NCBI GenBank assembly: GCA_028277405.1
Contig: JANQGH010000029.1
Coordinates: 1-34,018 of the forward strand
Direction of reading: 5' to 3'
Source: Alphaproteobacteria bacterium
GTDB lineage: Bacteria > Pseudomonadota > Alphaproteobacteria > DSM-16000 > Inquilinaceae
DNA: 34,018 bases
Of the stretch, positions 7,380-15,423 are shown in pieces. Made by a program: the position numbers and the translations under genes. The stretch's first letter is position 1, and every line of letters starts with the position of its first letter. Under the pieces are notes generated by a model. It ran no database searches, was not told where the DNA came from, and saw nothing but the letters and a program-made list of their open reading frames with translations.

Positions 7380-8591
7380 TTAGCGCACGGCGAGCCGCGG
7401 TGCCGGAGTCGGCGCGGCCTGCTCCAAAGTAAAGGAGAGGCGCTTCTGGACCTTGATCGCCGCCTCAGCCAGGATTTGGGCGATCCGTTCTCCGGCCCGA
7501 CCATCGCCGAACAGAGTCGAGGGTGGGTAGCGGCCGTGGGCGAGCTGGGCCTCGATGGCGGTTCGAATTTGATGGCAGTCATAGTCTACATGGATGACGT
7601 TGGCGCCATGTTCGCGCGCCAACTGCCGGGTGCCGATGTTCACGGCGGGAACACCCAGGAAGCTGCCTTCGCGCAAAGCCGAGCTCGAGTTGCCGACGAT
7701 GCAGTGGGCATTATTGATCAGGCGGGCATAGTCTTCAACCGAGAAATTGCGGAAAAAGTGAATTTTATCGGGGCGTTCGCGTTCGCGGAATACCCGCAGG
7801 CCTTTAGAGACGTCGTCCGAGCCGGCATCGACGTTGGGCCACAGCCACACCGCCTGCATGCCAAGGGCATGGACCGCGGCCACGGTCTCGTTGATTTGGT
7901 CGAACCCGTGGCCGTACTCGGTCGTCACCGGATGCTGCAGAACCACAAGGTAGGGCTGGGAGATGTCGAGATGGGCGCCGACGCCCCGATAGCGCTGGAA
8001 CAGGTCGGGCGGCAAGCTGAGATCGATATGGGCGACCGCGTCCATCGCCGGGCATCCGGTCAGATGAACCGTCGCCGGGTCTTCGCCCATTCGGATCAGG
8101 TACTGGGCGGCGCGCTCGGTCGCGGGGAAATGAAGGTGGGCGAGCTTGGTGATGGCGTGGCGCACGCTCTCGTCGATCGAGCCGGTGACTTCACCGCCTT
8201 GGGTGTGGGCAAGCGGAATATTCATGTAGCTGGAGGCGACCGCGGTCGCCATGGTCTCGAACCGGTCGGCGACGGTCAAAACGAGGTCCGGTTTGAGATT
8301 TTCAAACGTGGTCGCGAGCTCGATGATCGCCAATCCGGTGGATTTGGCCATGGTGGTCGGCGTCTCACCCTCTACAATGGAGTAGACGGTCGCAACCGGC
8401 TCAAAGCCGTCATTCTTGATCACATCGACCACGTTGCCGAACCGAAACAACAGCGCCGACGCCCCAAGGACCAGGTTCAGCTCCAACTTCGGGTGGTCTT
8501 TGATGGCTTGGAGCACGCTCTTGATACGGCCATAATTGGCGCGGCCGTTGACAACCACACAGATACGCCGCGTTTGGCTCGACCGACTCAC
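7380..8591 (-). CDS. neuC: UDP-N-acetylhexosamine 2-epimerase, hydrolysing (NeuC/LegG family)
   Basis: NeuC-type enzymes remove UDP from UDP-GlcNAc (or a 2,4-diacetamido derivative in the LegG branch) and epimerise C2 to release the ManNAc-type sugar that feeds NeuB. The 403 residues show the family hallmarks: RANYGRIKSVLQAI near the N-terminus, VLTVADRFETMATAVAS, HTQGGEVTGSIDESVRHA and ITKLAHLHFPATE, then the UDP-site region CIVGNSSSALREGSFLGVP and VNIGTRQLAREHG. The start is GTG at 8591, overlapping the neuB TGA (GTGA), consistent with translational coupling. No dedicated 4,6-dehydratase/aminotransferase/acetyltransferase set lies beside it, which favours plain UDP-GlcNAc as substrate unless those steps are encoded elsewhere. 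The 2-epimerase assignment is secure; the exact substrate is not. Confidence 0.9.
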   Translation of the reverse strand: MSRSSQTRRICVVVNGRANYGRIKSVLQAIKDHPKLELNLVLGASALLFRFGNVVDVIKNDGFEPVATVYSIVEGETPTTMAKSTGLAIIELATTFENLKPDLVLTVADRFETMATAVASSYMNIPLAHTQGGEVTGSIDESVRHAITKLAHLHFPATERAAQYLIRMGEDPATVHLTGCPAMDAVAHIDLSLPPDLFQRYRGVGAHLDISQPYLVVLQHPVTTEYGHGFDQINETVAAVHALGMQAVWLWPNVDAGSDDVSKGLRVFRERERPDKIHFFRNFSVEDYARLINNAHCIVGNSSSALREGSFLGVPAVNIGTRQLAREHGANVIHVDYDCHQIRTAIEAQLAHGRYPPSTLFGDGRAGERIAQILAEAAIKVQKRLSFTLEQAAPTPAPRLAVR

Positions 8592-9637
8592 GCAAGATCC
8601 TCCCAGGTCAACAAACGATCGCCGGCAACCGGACGCGCCAGGCGGCGCCCGATGACCTCGACCAGTCGCTCGGCCGGGATTCCGGTGCCCGGCTTTTTGC
8701 TGGTTACAAGCTCGGCCGTCAACTCGGTGCCGGCCGGAAGCGCTTGGGTCAGGGCGACGCTGCGCATGAACAATCCGCGCATGCCCGCCAAGTCTTCGGC
8801 GTTGGCGTCCTTGTCAACCGGGTTGGCGTCCATCGTTGCCACCGCCTCCCGGAACGCGCGGATCGACGCGAATTCCGCGAACGTCACCGAGGCCGGAGTG
8901 TCGGGGCCAAACATCCGCCGATCGAACGTGACGTGCAGCTCAACCACGTCGGCACCGCGCCCAATCGCCGCGAGCGCGGGGAAGGGGGTACCGGAATGAT
9001 CCGACAGACCGACCGGACAGGCGAAGCGAGAGCGGAACGCCTCCAGCACATTGAGGCCGACCTGCTCCAGTGGGGTGGGATATCGGCTGGAGCATTGCAT
9101 CACGGCAAAGGCCGCCTCCCAGCGCCGCAGGAGTTCAACCGTCGCCGTGATCTCCGTCCAGGGACTCATACCGGTGGAGACCAGGAAGGGCTTGCCCGTG
9201 GCGGCCATTTGCTCCAGGTGGCCACGCGAGGCGATCTCGCCGCTGGCAATCTTCCAGGCCGGCATGTCCAATCGTGCGAGCAAATCGATTGCTGTTGAAG
9301 AAAAGGCCGAGCTCAGAAAGACCAGATCACGCGCGTGCGCGTGCTCGGCAAGACCGGTCCATTGCGCCTCGGTGAACGCCACCCGCTGCCAATAGGCGTA
9401 CCGGGTATCGTCCTGATAGCTGAATTTGACCCGCCAGGGCTCGTCGACCGTGGACTCGGCAGAGGCGATATGGGTTTGAAATTTGATTGCGTCGGCGCCG
9501 GCCTCGGCGGCGGCCTCAATGAACGCATGCGCCAGCCCAAGCGAACCATCATGCGCCTGCGCCACTTCGGCGATCAAGAAAGCCCGTGCGCCACCGCCGA
9601 CTTGGCGGCCCGCGATCCGAAATGACGGGCCAGGCAT
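8588..9637 (-). CDS. neuB: Nonulosonic acid (N-acetylneuraminate-type) synthase
   Basis: NeuB condenses phosphoenolpyruvate with a 6-carbon N-acetylated sugar to form the 9-carbon nonulosonic acid. The 349-residue product has the TIM-barrel start FLIAEVAQAHDGSLGLA, then AGADAIKFQTH, ASGEIASRGHLEQMAATGKP, LVSTGMS, QCSSRYPTP and PVGLSDHSGTPFPALAA. The C-terminal SAF (antifreeze-like) domain, about residues 285-349, contains KKPGTGIPAERL. The ATG at 9637 is preferred over an in-frame start at 9709 because it lies just after GAGAGTGAAGAG and the family begins here. It is the first gene of the neuB-neuC-neuA-dehydrogenase operon. The 249 bases upstream, up to the HlyD stop, contain no gene and no promoter I can defend, so read-through from the secretion genes is possible. 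Confidence 0.9.
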   Translation of the reverse strand: MPGPSFRIAGRQVGGGARAFLIAEVAQAHDGSLGLAHAFIEAAAEAGADAIKFQTHIASAESTVDEPWRVKFSYQDDTRYAYWQRVAFTEAQWTGLAEHAHARDLVFLSSAFSSTAIDLLARLDMPAWKIASGEIASRGHLEQMAATGKPFLVSTGMSPWTEITATVELLRRWEAAFAVMQCSSRYPTPLEQVGLNVLEAFRSRFACPVGLSDHSGTPFPALAAIGRGADVVELHVTFDRRMFGPDTPASVTFAEFASIRAFREAVATMDANPVDKDANAEDLAGMRGLFMRSVALTQALPAGTELTAELVTSKKPGTGIPAERLVEVIGRRLARPVAGDRLLTWEDLA

Positions 9638-9886
9638 CTCTTCACTCTCGACCGAACCTCTGTGTGAAGATACCATATCGCGAATCCCACCGACCCCTAT
9701 ATCCCGCAATCAAAACCCGCACCGCGGACGATCGCTCATGCGTCACCGCAGCCAAGCCTCCGCGCCCCGATGCCCGCCCTCCGGAGACCGTGCTCCTCCT
9801 CAAGGGCCGCCCCCGAAGTTCGGCCGCGCGTCCGGCCTTCACCACGGGCGCCACTTTGAACGCCCCGGCGTCCCGCGGTGTCAACC

Positions 9887-11323
9887 TCAATCCTCCCGCA
9901 TCGCCCGGGAGAATAAATCGGTCCACGGCGCCACCAGGTACTGAAGAGCCGTTCGCTCTCCGGCTTGGATCAAAACTTGCACGGGCATCCCCGGGACCAG
10001 GCGCGCATCGTCGAGGCGTTCAAGCTCATCGTCCTCGACCCCCAGTCGAGCCAAGTAATAGGACCGTTTGGTGCCCGGATCGGTCAACGTATCGCTCGAG
10101 ACTGTCAGGACCGTGCTCTTCAGCAGCGGGGCCGATCGCCGCGGCAAGCTGGTCACCCGAACCCAGGCTTCCAGGCCCGGCTTGACGACATCTGCGTCCA
10201 CGGGCCGCACTTGCGCTTCGACGATCAGCCGATCGTTTTCCGGAACAATCGAAAGAACCGTTTGACCGGGTGAAATGACCCCGCCAATCGTATGGACACT
10301 CAACCCGACCACTTGACCGGTTTGCGGTGACTGTATCTCTATCCGCGTCAATTTATCTTGCGCGGCCGTAATTTGCTCGTCCAAGTCATTGATACTCGCA
10401 CGAACCTCCCGCAGTTGATCCAAGACATCGCGGCGAAAACTCTGTTTTGTCCTGACAATCTCAAGCCGTGTCTCGCCGATAGCGACGCGCAGGCGTGCCA
10501 TTTCGGAAATCCGCGCGGCGTGTTCGCCCTCCAGCTCAGCTACCCCGCGCTCCAACGCCCGAACGCGGTTGACTGGCACAAAGCCCTTTTCCATGAGCGA
10601 TTTGAGCCCGGCCAATTCCTCGTTCATGAGCACGAGTTGGCGCCGATTCGAGGTCTGTTGCGCCTCCAAACCGCCGATCTGATGGCGTAACTGCTCGATC
10701 CGGTCCTCTAAAATGTCAATTTGGTTCTCCACTTCGGTTCGCCGGGCGGCAAAGATCGCCCTTTGGTCCGCAAGAGCCGATGCCAAGCGCAGGTCGCTGA
10801 TCAACGCGTTCACCCGCGGCGACAAGCCGATTTCATCGAGACCATCCCGCTCCGCCACCAGGCGATCCGCGCGAACCAGTTCCTCTATCAAGCGGTTGCG
10901 CTGTATCTCCAGCTGTGCACGGACCTGCGTTTCGTCCAAACGAATGAGGACTTGGCTCTTCTCGACCCGGTCACCCTCGCGGACCAGTATTTCGCTGATG
11001 ATCCCCCCTTCCAGATGCTGCACATCCTTCCGGTTCGAATCGACCGCGATCTTGCCGACCACATGGGCGCCGCGCGCCAGAGGGGCGATCGCTGCCCAGG
11101 TACCGAAGCCGCCGAAGGTGAGCGCGATCACCACGAAACCCGCTAGCACCGTCGGGCGAGCATCGCTATACCTCCGCAAAGCCTCCGACCGGCGCACCGG
11201 GCCGGTTTCCTGGTCGATCGCTTCTGGCTCGACCAGAGCCCCGCCGCTGCTTTCCGCCCCTTCTTGATCGGTCTGGGGCGGAGTAGTTGTCCCGCCAAGG
11301 GAAGCCAGCATTCGTCCGGTCAT
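9887..11323 (-). CDS. Type I secretion membrane fusion (adaptor) protein, HlyD/PrtE family
   Basis: The adaptor links the inner-membrane ABC protein to an outer-membrane TolC-type channel. The 478-residue protein has a short cytoplasmic N-terminus, one membrane segment (VLAGFVVIALTFGGFGTWAA, about residues 60-80) and a periplasmic region starting with the half-lipoyl block KDVQHLEGGIISEILVREGD. A long coiled coil follows (about residues 130-330), then QSPQTGQVVGLSVHTIGGVI, where the lipoyl domain closes, and a beta-barrel end. Its ATG overlaps the stop of the ABC gene (ATGA). The length and order are those of RsaE/PrtE adaptors. No tolC-like gene is in the window, so the outer-membrane partner must lie elsewhere. 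Confidence 0.92.
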   Translation of the reverse strand: MTGRMLASLGGTTTPPQTDQEGAESSGGALVEPEAIDQETGPVRRSEALRRYSDARPTVLAGFVVIALTFGGFGTWAAIAPLARGAHVVGKIAVDSNRKDVQHLEGGIISEILVREGDRVEKSQVLIRLDETQVRAQLEIQRNRLIEELVRADRLVAERDGLDEIGLSPRVNALISDLRLASALADQRAIFAARRTEVENQIDILEDRIEQLRHQIGGLEAQQTSNRRQLVLMNEELAGLKSLMEKGFVPVNRVRALERGVAELEGEHAARISEMARLRVAIGETRLEIVRTKQSFRRDVLDQLREVRASINDLDEQITAAQDKLTRIEIQSPQTGQVVGLSVHTIGGVISPGQTVLSIVPENDRLIVEAQVRPVDADVVKPGLEAWVRVTSLPRRSAPLLKSTVLTVSSDTLTDPGTKRSYYLARLGVEDDELERLDDARLVPGMPVQVLIQAGERTALQYLVAPWTDLFSRAMRED

Positions 11324-13101
11324 GCGTCACCTCCGCCGGCAGCAGCCTCTTTCGGCCCTTCCAAACGAACAGGTTCCTGTTTCGACGAAACCACCTTAAG
11401 CTTTGATAAGACCTCTAATCTCCCACCGAACGCGGCCAGCTTGCCGTCGCGCATCAGCAGAACTTTGTCTACAGATTGTATAACCCTTGGGTTATGCGCG
11501 ATGATAATCAGTGTCTTTCCTTGCTGTTTAAGGTGGCCAATAGTCTTCAGGAGCGCCTGCTCTCCGTCACCATCGAGATTCGAATTCGGTTCGTCCAATA
11601 CGATCAACGATGGATTTCCATAGAGCGCGCGCGCTAAAGCCAGGCGTTGGCGCTGACCACCCGAAAGGATACCGCCTCGACTGCGGATCTGAGTATCGTA
11701 TCCGTCCGGTTGGCGTAAAATCACTTCATGAAGATCTGCAGCTTGCGCTGCCGCAATAATTTCGGAGTCGTTCCGTGGCCCGAACCGACAGATATTTTCA
11801 GCAATCGATCCGTCGAAAAGGGAGACGTCTTGGGGCAAGTAACCGATATGCCGCCCCAGATTATCATAATCCCACGTTGATACGTCCGCACCGTCGAGCC
11901 GCACGCTGCCGACGAAAGGCGGCCAAACGCCTACCAGAAACCGTGCTAGGGTCGATTTTCCCGAGCCACTCGGCCCGATTACGCCCAACGCCTCTCCCGG
12001 CTGCAATTGGAAAGAAACCCCTTTGACGATGCGCACATTGGTACTTGGCGCGCCACCAGCAAGCTGTTCCACCGCGACCTGCCCATCCGGCTTGGGCAGT
12101 TGCAGAAACACCCGATCCTCAGGGACCGTAAACAATAAATCTTCCAGCAACTTATACGCTTCTCGTGCCTGCAGGAACGAACGCCATCCCGATACAGCCT
12201 GGTTCACCGGCTGGACGATCCGCATCGCCAGAATATTCGCTGCAAACATCACCCCTGGCGTAGCCTCCTCCAAGATCACCAAGTAACAGGCAACCGCCAA
12301 CACCGTGATTTGGATCAGCATGATCGCGGCTTTAAGCGTGCCACTAATTCCTGCCAACGTGTCTGAAACTTGTGCATGCCGGTCTATTGCTGCCTCGTGC
12401 TCAGACAACCACCGTTTCCGCAAATGCCCGACCATGCCCAAGGCGGCGGCCGCTTCTGCATTGATCATGGCGTCGTTTGCGAACATCCAGGCGCGCCGCG
12501 ACACACTGCCACTTTCACGCAGAGGCCGTTTCCCGTACCACTCGACCGACAATCCGATCAACACGATGATGATGGTGCCGACCAACGCCACTGCACCGAG
12601 CCAAGGGTGTAACAAGAACAGAATCGCCAAAAAAATCGGCGCAAACGGCAAGTCAAAGAAGGCGATAAGACCCGAACCGGTTAGAAACCCGCGGATTTGG
12701 TCAACCTGCAGGAGTGTCGCGCCGCCCACCTTCTGATGCAGGTTCGCCCGAAACATCGCGTCGAAGACATTGCTCCCGATCGCATCATCGAACCTTACGC
12801 TCAGGCGATTCAGCGTACGCGACCGGATTGCCTCAAGAATCCCCATCACCGCAAGCAGACCCGCGGTAATGATGGTCAGCGCAATGAGCGTATCCACACT
12901 CAAAGAGGTCAGAACCCGGTCGAACAGGTTCATCATGTAAAGCGGATGGGCGAGCACAAGGAGATTGATCAACAGGCTGAAAAGTGCAACCGCCACGAGA
13001 GGTCCTCGCATCTCCCGCAGCACCGTACGGGTCACGATCTCATTGCGTCGCGCCTTTGCTCTCAAATACAGCTTGGGCAAGCTTACCCCTCTGTGCCGCA
13101 C
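11320..13101 (-). CDS. Type I secretion ABC transporter, PrtD/RsaD family
   Basis: This is the inner-membrane ATPase that recognises the C-terminal signal of RTX-type substrates and drives export. The 593-residue protein has an N-terminal exporter membrane domain (about residues 30-320; PLVAVALFSLLINLLVLAHP is the first span) without a peptidase or peptidase-like domain, as in PrtD. The nucleotide-binding domain follows: Walker A GPSGSGKST (about residue 376), IGYLPQDVSLFDGSIAENIC, signature LSGGQRQRLALARALY, Walker B LIVLDEPNSNLD and a switch His in IIIAHNP. The start at 13101 is GTG. An in-frame TTG eight codons in (SLPKL) has a better-placed AGAGGGG and may be the true start. It sits 77 bases after maf and overlaps the adaptor gene, so all are probably one transcript. 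Confidence 0.92.
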   Translation of the reverse strand: MRHRGVSLPKLYLRAKARRNEIVTRTVLREMRGPLVAVALFSLLINLLVLAHPLYMMNLFDRVLTSLSVDTLIALTIITAGLLAVMGILEAIRSRTLNRLSVRFDDAIGSNVFDAMFRANLHQKVGGATLLQVDQIRGFLTGSGLIAFFDLPFAPIFLAILFLLHPWLGAVALVGTIIIVLIGLSVEWYGKRPLRESGSVSRRAWMFANDAMINAEAAAALGMVGHLRKRWLSEHEAAIDRHAQVSDTLAGISGTLKAAIMLIQITVLAVACYLVILEEATPGVMFAANILAMRIVQPVNQAVSGWRSFLQAREAYKLLEDLLFTVPEDRVFLQLPKPDGQVAVEQLAGGAPSTNVRIVKGVSFQLQPGEALGVIGPSGSGKSTLARFLVGVWPPFVGSVRLDGADVSTWDYDNLGRHIGYLPQDVSLFDGSIAENICRFGPRNDSEIIAAAQAADLHEVILRQPDGYDTQIRSRGGILSGGQRQRLALARALYGNPSLIVLDEPNSNLDGDGEQALLKTIGHLKQQGKTLIIIAHNPRVIQSVDKVLLMRDGKLAAFGGRLEVLSKLKVVSSKQEPVRLEGPKEAAAGGGDA

Positions 13102-13115
13102 GAACCCGCCATCGC

Positions 13116-13129
13116 CCCGGTTAACCGGG
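13116..13129. promoter_or_regulatory. Perfect 14-base palindrome between maf and the ABC gene
   Basis: CCCGGTTAACCGGG lies in the 77-base gap, 15 bases upstream of the GTG of the ABC transporter gene. It could be an operator or a small RNA hairpin affecting translation of the pump. No U-tract follows on either strand. Confidence 0.3.
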
Positions 13130-13178
13130 AGGCTCGAACCTCATGACCGCCCTGACCTAAAACAGTATCGTGTAGGTA

Positions 13179-15221
13179 TCACTCGAAATTCACGGCAAAA
13201 TGCGGGTCTTCACTCTCCAGTTCGTCAGCCAGCGCATAGGCCTCCATCTCAATTTCACGCAAGTGGTCGACAAAGATGTCGCGAATTTTAACATACATCT
13301 CGTCGCGCCGTTCCGCCGGTTCCACTCTCAACAACAAACTGTTGATATACATGCCCATGCGCAATAGGGAACCTCTCAAGAGCCGCGGGGCGTACTGCTG
13401 CCGCAAAGGCTTGTCGGCAAAGAAGTTGATTTCCTCAATTTTCCTTACCAGCGAATGCTTCCAGCTTTCTTCCTTCTCTAAAATGAGAATGAGTCGATCA
13501 AGCATTTGCGCCACACTTTCTCGTGCCTGCCCGCTTTTCCAAGCGGCGATGAAGCGATCACGCTCGAGCACCGGGAACTGCTCAACCAACTCCCGAACGT
13601 GGTTTGTCCGGTCAAGTGTAATCGGGGGAAAGCTAACATCACTCACCCGCCGAGGTTTCGCACCTTCGATCCGAACACCACCGCTCAGGTTGTAAACACT
13701 GATATCCGAATACTTGCGAATCTGATTCTCGATCGTCGTCCGTTGTTGAATGAGATTATTGTCCGTGAACACCGTACGCCCAAGATTGCCGCGCACGGGG
13801 ATTGTGAGCTTTCGTTGTTTTAACCCTGGTGTGAGCCATGCCTGCTCGGCTCTCGGCTTGCGCGGGTCAGCGGCACCGAGATCGACACCAAGGAGATAAA
13901 TTTCCTTAAAACCGAGCCGCACGCTGAAGACAAATGCAGTGTTGGTCACTTGGGGACCTTCGCCGTTTAAGACCTCCGCATAGTCGTTACAAAAGATGGC
14001 CAGAGGTGAGAGAGCCGGCCGCAAAAAATACACCGTGTCTTTGAAAAATGCGTCGATCCCCGGCCAGACCGTGGTGGTGAGAACGCCGACGATCTGCTTT
14101 AGTTCCTCACCATAGTCCTGCGCCAACTCGACGTGCCGCTCGTAATTGCCTTTTGCACGCTCAAGCACGGCCTGAAAATCCGGGATAATCCCATTTCTAA
14201 GCAGCACTGCTAAAGCCGAGCCGCTGGAAAACAGGACGACGTTATCCCGCACCTGTTTTATGAAGTCGAGGTTTTGCTCGAGGGAAGGACCGCTTCCGAC
14301 AATCAGAAGCGGACAAGCTCCCTTGTTGCGAACCGGCCCCATGAGCCTTTTCGTCCCAGCCCTGAGATTCCGAAAAGAATTCTTCATCATATTGTATTCA
14401 TCGACAATATACCCGATGAAGGAGGCGAGATTCGCAGTTTTTGGGCTTTGAAACTCATTGAATGCTATCGTCAACGCGCTGTTGGTTGAGTGTCTGTGAG
14501 CAACGAGGCCATCCAATCCGATGATGGCCTCGGTTTGCACGATCCCGTTAACTTTCTGCAGAAGTGCGACGCTATCAGAAGCCACAATGAGCCGAATTTT
14601 TTTCTTGCGCTCGTTCATCCACTCGTAGAGCGTCTGCCAATCGAATGTGAACGTCGAATGATAGAGCATTTCGATATCTGCTTCCACCAAAACAAGCATG
14701 TGCGGATCGTAATGCTCCAATAACGGCATAAAATGATAACCGAGGCCTACTCCATAAATACACAAGTAATAGGGATTGTAGCTAGTAGGCTTTTCTTTTA
14801 TCTCAACACCGCTGGCGTTGATTTCTCTACTAACATCCCGAACAAATCGCTCAACGTGATCGTCCGTATTTTTGTCATCGTAACGTTGAGTGATGAACTG
14901 GAAGTCACCATTGTCCGCTTCGCGACGGGCTTCTACTTCATCAAACATCACACCAGGTTTCGCAAACAGAATCCGCGATGGCGATGCAATAAACTTCTTT
15001 GCTGATAATTGACTATGAACCTCGGCATTAGTTCGATATAGAAATGTACCGCCATTCCGAAGATTGCAGTACCCCTCGTCGTCCCAAACAAGATCCATAC
15101 GGGGTTCGATCTTCCGGATCGAGTCAGCCGTCTCAGGAAGAACACTCTCTAGGAACGCGAGGTTCCGATGATGAAGCACTTCAGCATCCGCACGAACGTT
15201 TCCTGACATACCCGTGTCCAA
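13179..15221 (-). CDS. maf: Maf-family nonulosonic acid glycosyltransferase (DUF115)
   Basis: Maf (motility-associated factor) proteins transfer pseudaminic, legionaminic or related nonulosonic acids from CMP-sugar to Ser/Thr of flagellin. The 680-residue product has family length. An N-terminal alpha/beta domain contains YLCIYGVGLGYHFMPLLEHY and MLVLVEADIEMLYH. The central MAF_flag10/DUF115 domain begins with PLLIVGSGPSLEQNLDFIKQ (about residue 304) and includes VLFSSGSALAVLLRNGIIPD, PQVTNTAFVFSVRLGF and IYLLGVDLGA. The C-terminal third is helical. The start is TTG at 15221: AAGGAG ends 8 bases before it, whereas the in-frame ATG at 15209 would be 20 bases away. GC is visibly lower than in the pump genes. 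It is placed between two classes of type I secretion genes, upstream of neuBCA and with no flagellar gene in the window, so an S-layer-like acceptor is inferred. Confidence 0.87.
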   Translation of the reverse strand: MDTGMSGNVRADAEVLHHRNLAFLESVLPETADSIRKIEPRMDLVWDDEGYCNLRNGGTFLYRTNAEVHSQLSAKKFIASPSRILFAKPGVMFDEVEARREADNGDFQFITQRYDDKNTDDHVERFVRDVSREINASGVEIKEKPTSYNPYYLCIYGVGLGYHFMPLLEHYDPHMLVLVEADIEMLYHSTFTFDWQTLYEWMNERKKKIRLIVASDSVALLQKVNGIVQTEAIIGLDGLVAHRHSTNSALTIAFNEFQSPKTANLASFIGYIVDEYNMMKNSFRNLRAGTKRLMGPVRNKGACPLLIVGSGPSLEQNLDFIKQVRDNVVLFSSGSALAVLLRNGIIPDFQAVLERAKGNYERHVELAQDYGEELKQIVGVLTTTVWPGIDAFFKDTVYFLRPALSPLAIFCNDYAEVLNGEGPQVTNTAFVFSVRLGFKEIYLLGVDLGAADPRKPRAEQAWLTPGLKQRKLTIPVRGNLGRTVFTDNNLIQQRTTIENQIRKYSDISVYNLSGGVRIEGAKPRRVSDVSFPPITLDRTNHVRELVEQFPVLERDRFIAAWKSGQARESVAQMLDRLILILEKEESWKHSLVRKIEEINFFADKPLRQQYAPRLLRGSLLRMGMYINSLLLRVEPAERRDEMYVKIRDIFVDHLREIEMEAYALADELESEDPHFAVNFE

Positions 15222-15229
15222 CGCACCGT

Positions 15230-15235
15230 CTCCTT
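15230..15235 (-). promoter_or_regulatory. Ribosome binding site deciding a TTG start for maf
   Basis: AAGGAG on the minus strand lies 8 bases ahead of the TTG at 15221-15219, the ideal spacing. The next in-frame ATG (15209) is too far from it. This supports TTG as the initiation codon. Confidence 0.6.
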
Positions 15236-15268
15236 AGATCTAACGGTCTCCGTGATTTGTCTACGCTT

Positions 15269-15282
15269 GCTAAACGAATGCC
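15269..15282 (-). promoter_or_regulatory. Candidate sigma-54 promoter upstream of maf
   Basis: On the minus strand GGCATTCGTTTAGC has the obligatory GG-N10-GC spacing, with GGCA at the -24 element and a following A after GC. It departs from the TGGCACG-N4-TTGC consensus at several places. Transcription would start near 15257, about 36 bases before the maf TTG. It lies downstream of the terminator-like hairpin at 15358-15389, where a separate maf promoter would be needed. GG-N10-GC occurs often by chance in GC-rich DNA. Confidence 0.3.
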
Positions 15283-15357
15283 CCGACAAAGACCTGTCTG
15301 CAACAACACGGATTGAAGTGTTCATTGCGAACGACTTCGCTGCCCGCAATGAAATGA

Positions 15358-15389
15358 GAAGACCGCCCACCGCTAGATGAGCGGTCTTC
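15358..15389 (-). terminator. Terminator-like hairpin after the 1177-residue protein gene
   Basis: GAAGACCGC (15358-15366) and GCGGTCTTC (15381-15389) are perfect inverted copies around a 14-base loop. The loop holds an alternative smaller hairpin, ACCGCT/AGCGGT (15369-15374 and 15380-15385). On the minus strand the stem is followed by the T-rich TCATTTCATT rather than a pure U-run, so termination is probably partial. It lies 35 bases after the stop at 15424, between the abundant exported-protein gene and maf, a position suited to lowering expression of the downstream enzymes. Confidence 0.55.
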
Positions 15390-15423
15390 GTTAATCGTTC
15401 CTCAACCGGAGAAGACCTTGAGG

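Noticed and set aside
7344..8999. Plus-strand open frame of 551 codons opposite neuC and neuB
   Set aside because: The minus strand carries the unmistakable NeuB and NeuC motifs; the plus frame is an antisense shadow.
9638..9886. GG-N10-GC pairs on the minus strand upstream of neuB as promoters
   Set aside because: Several overlapping weak matches with poor cores; no better than background.
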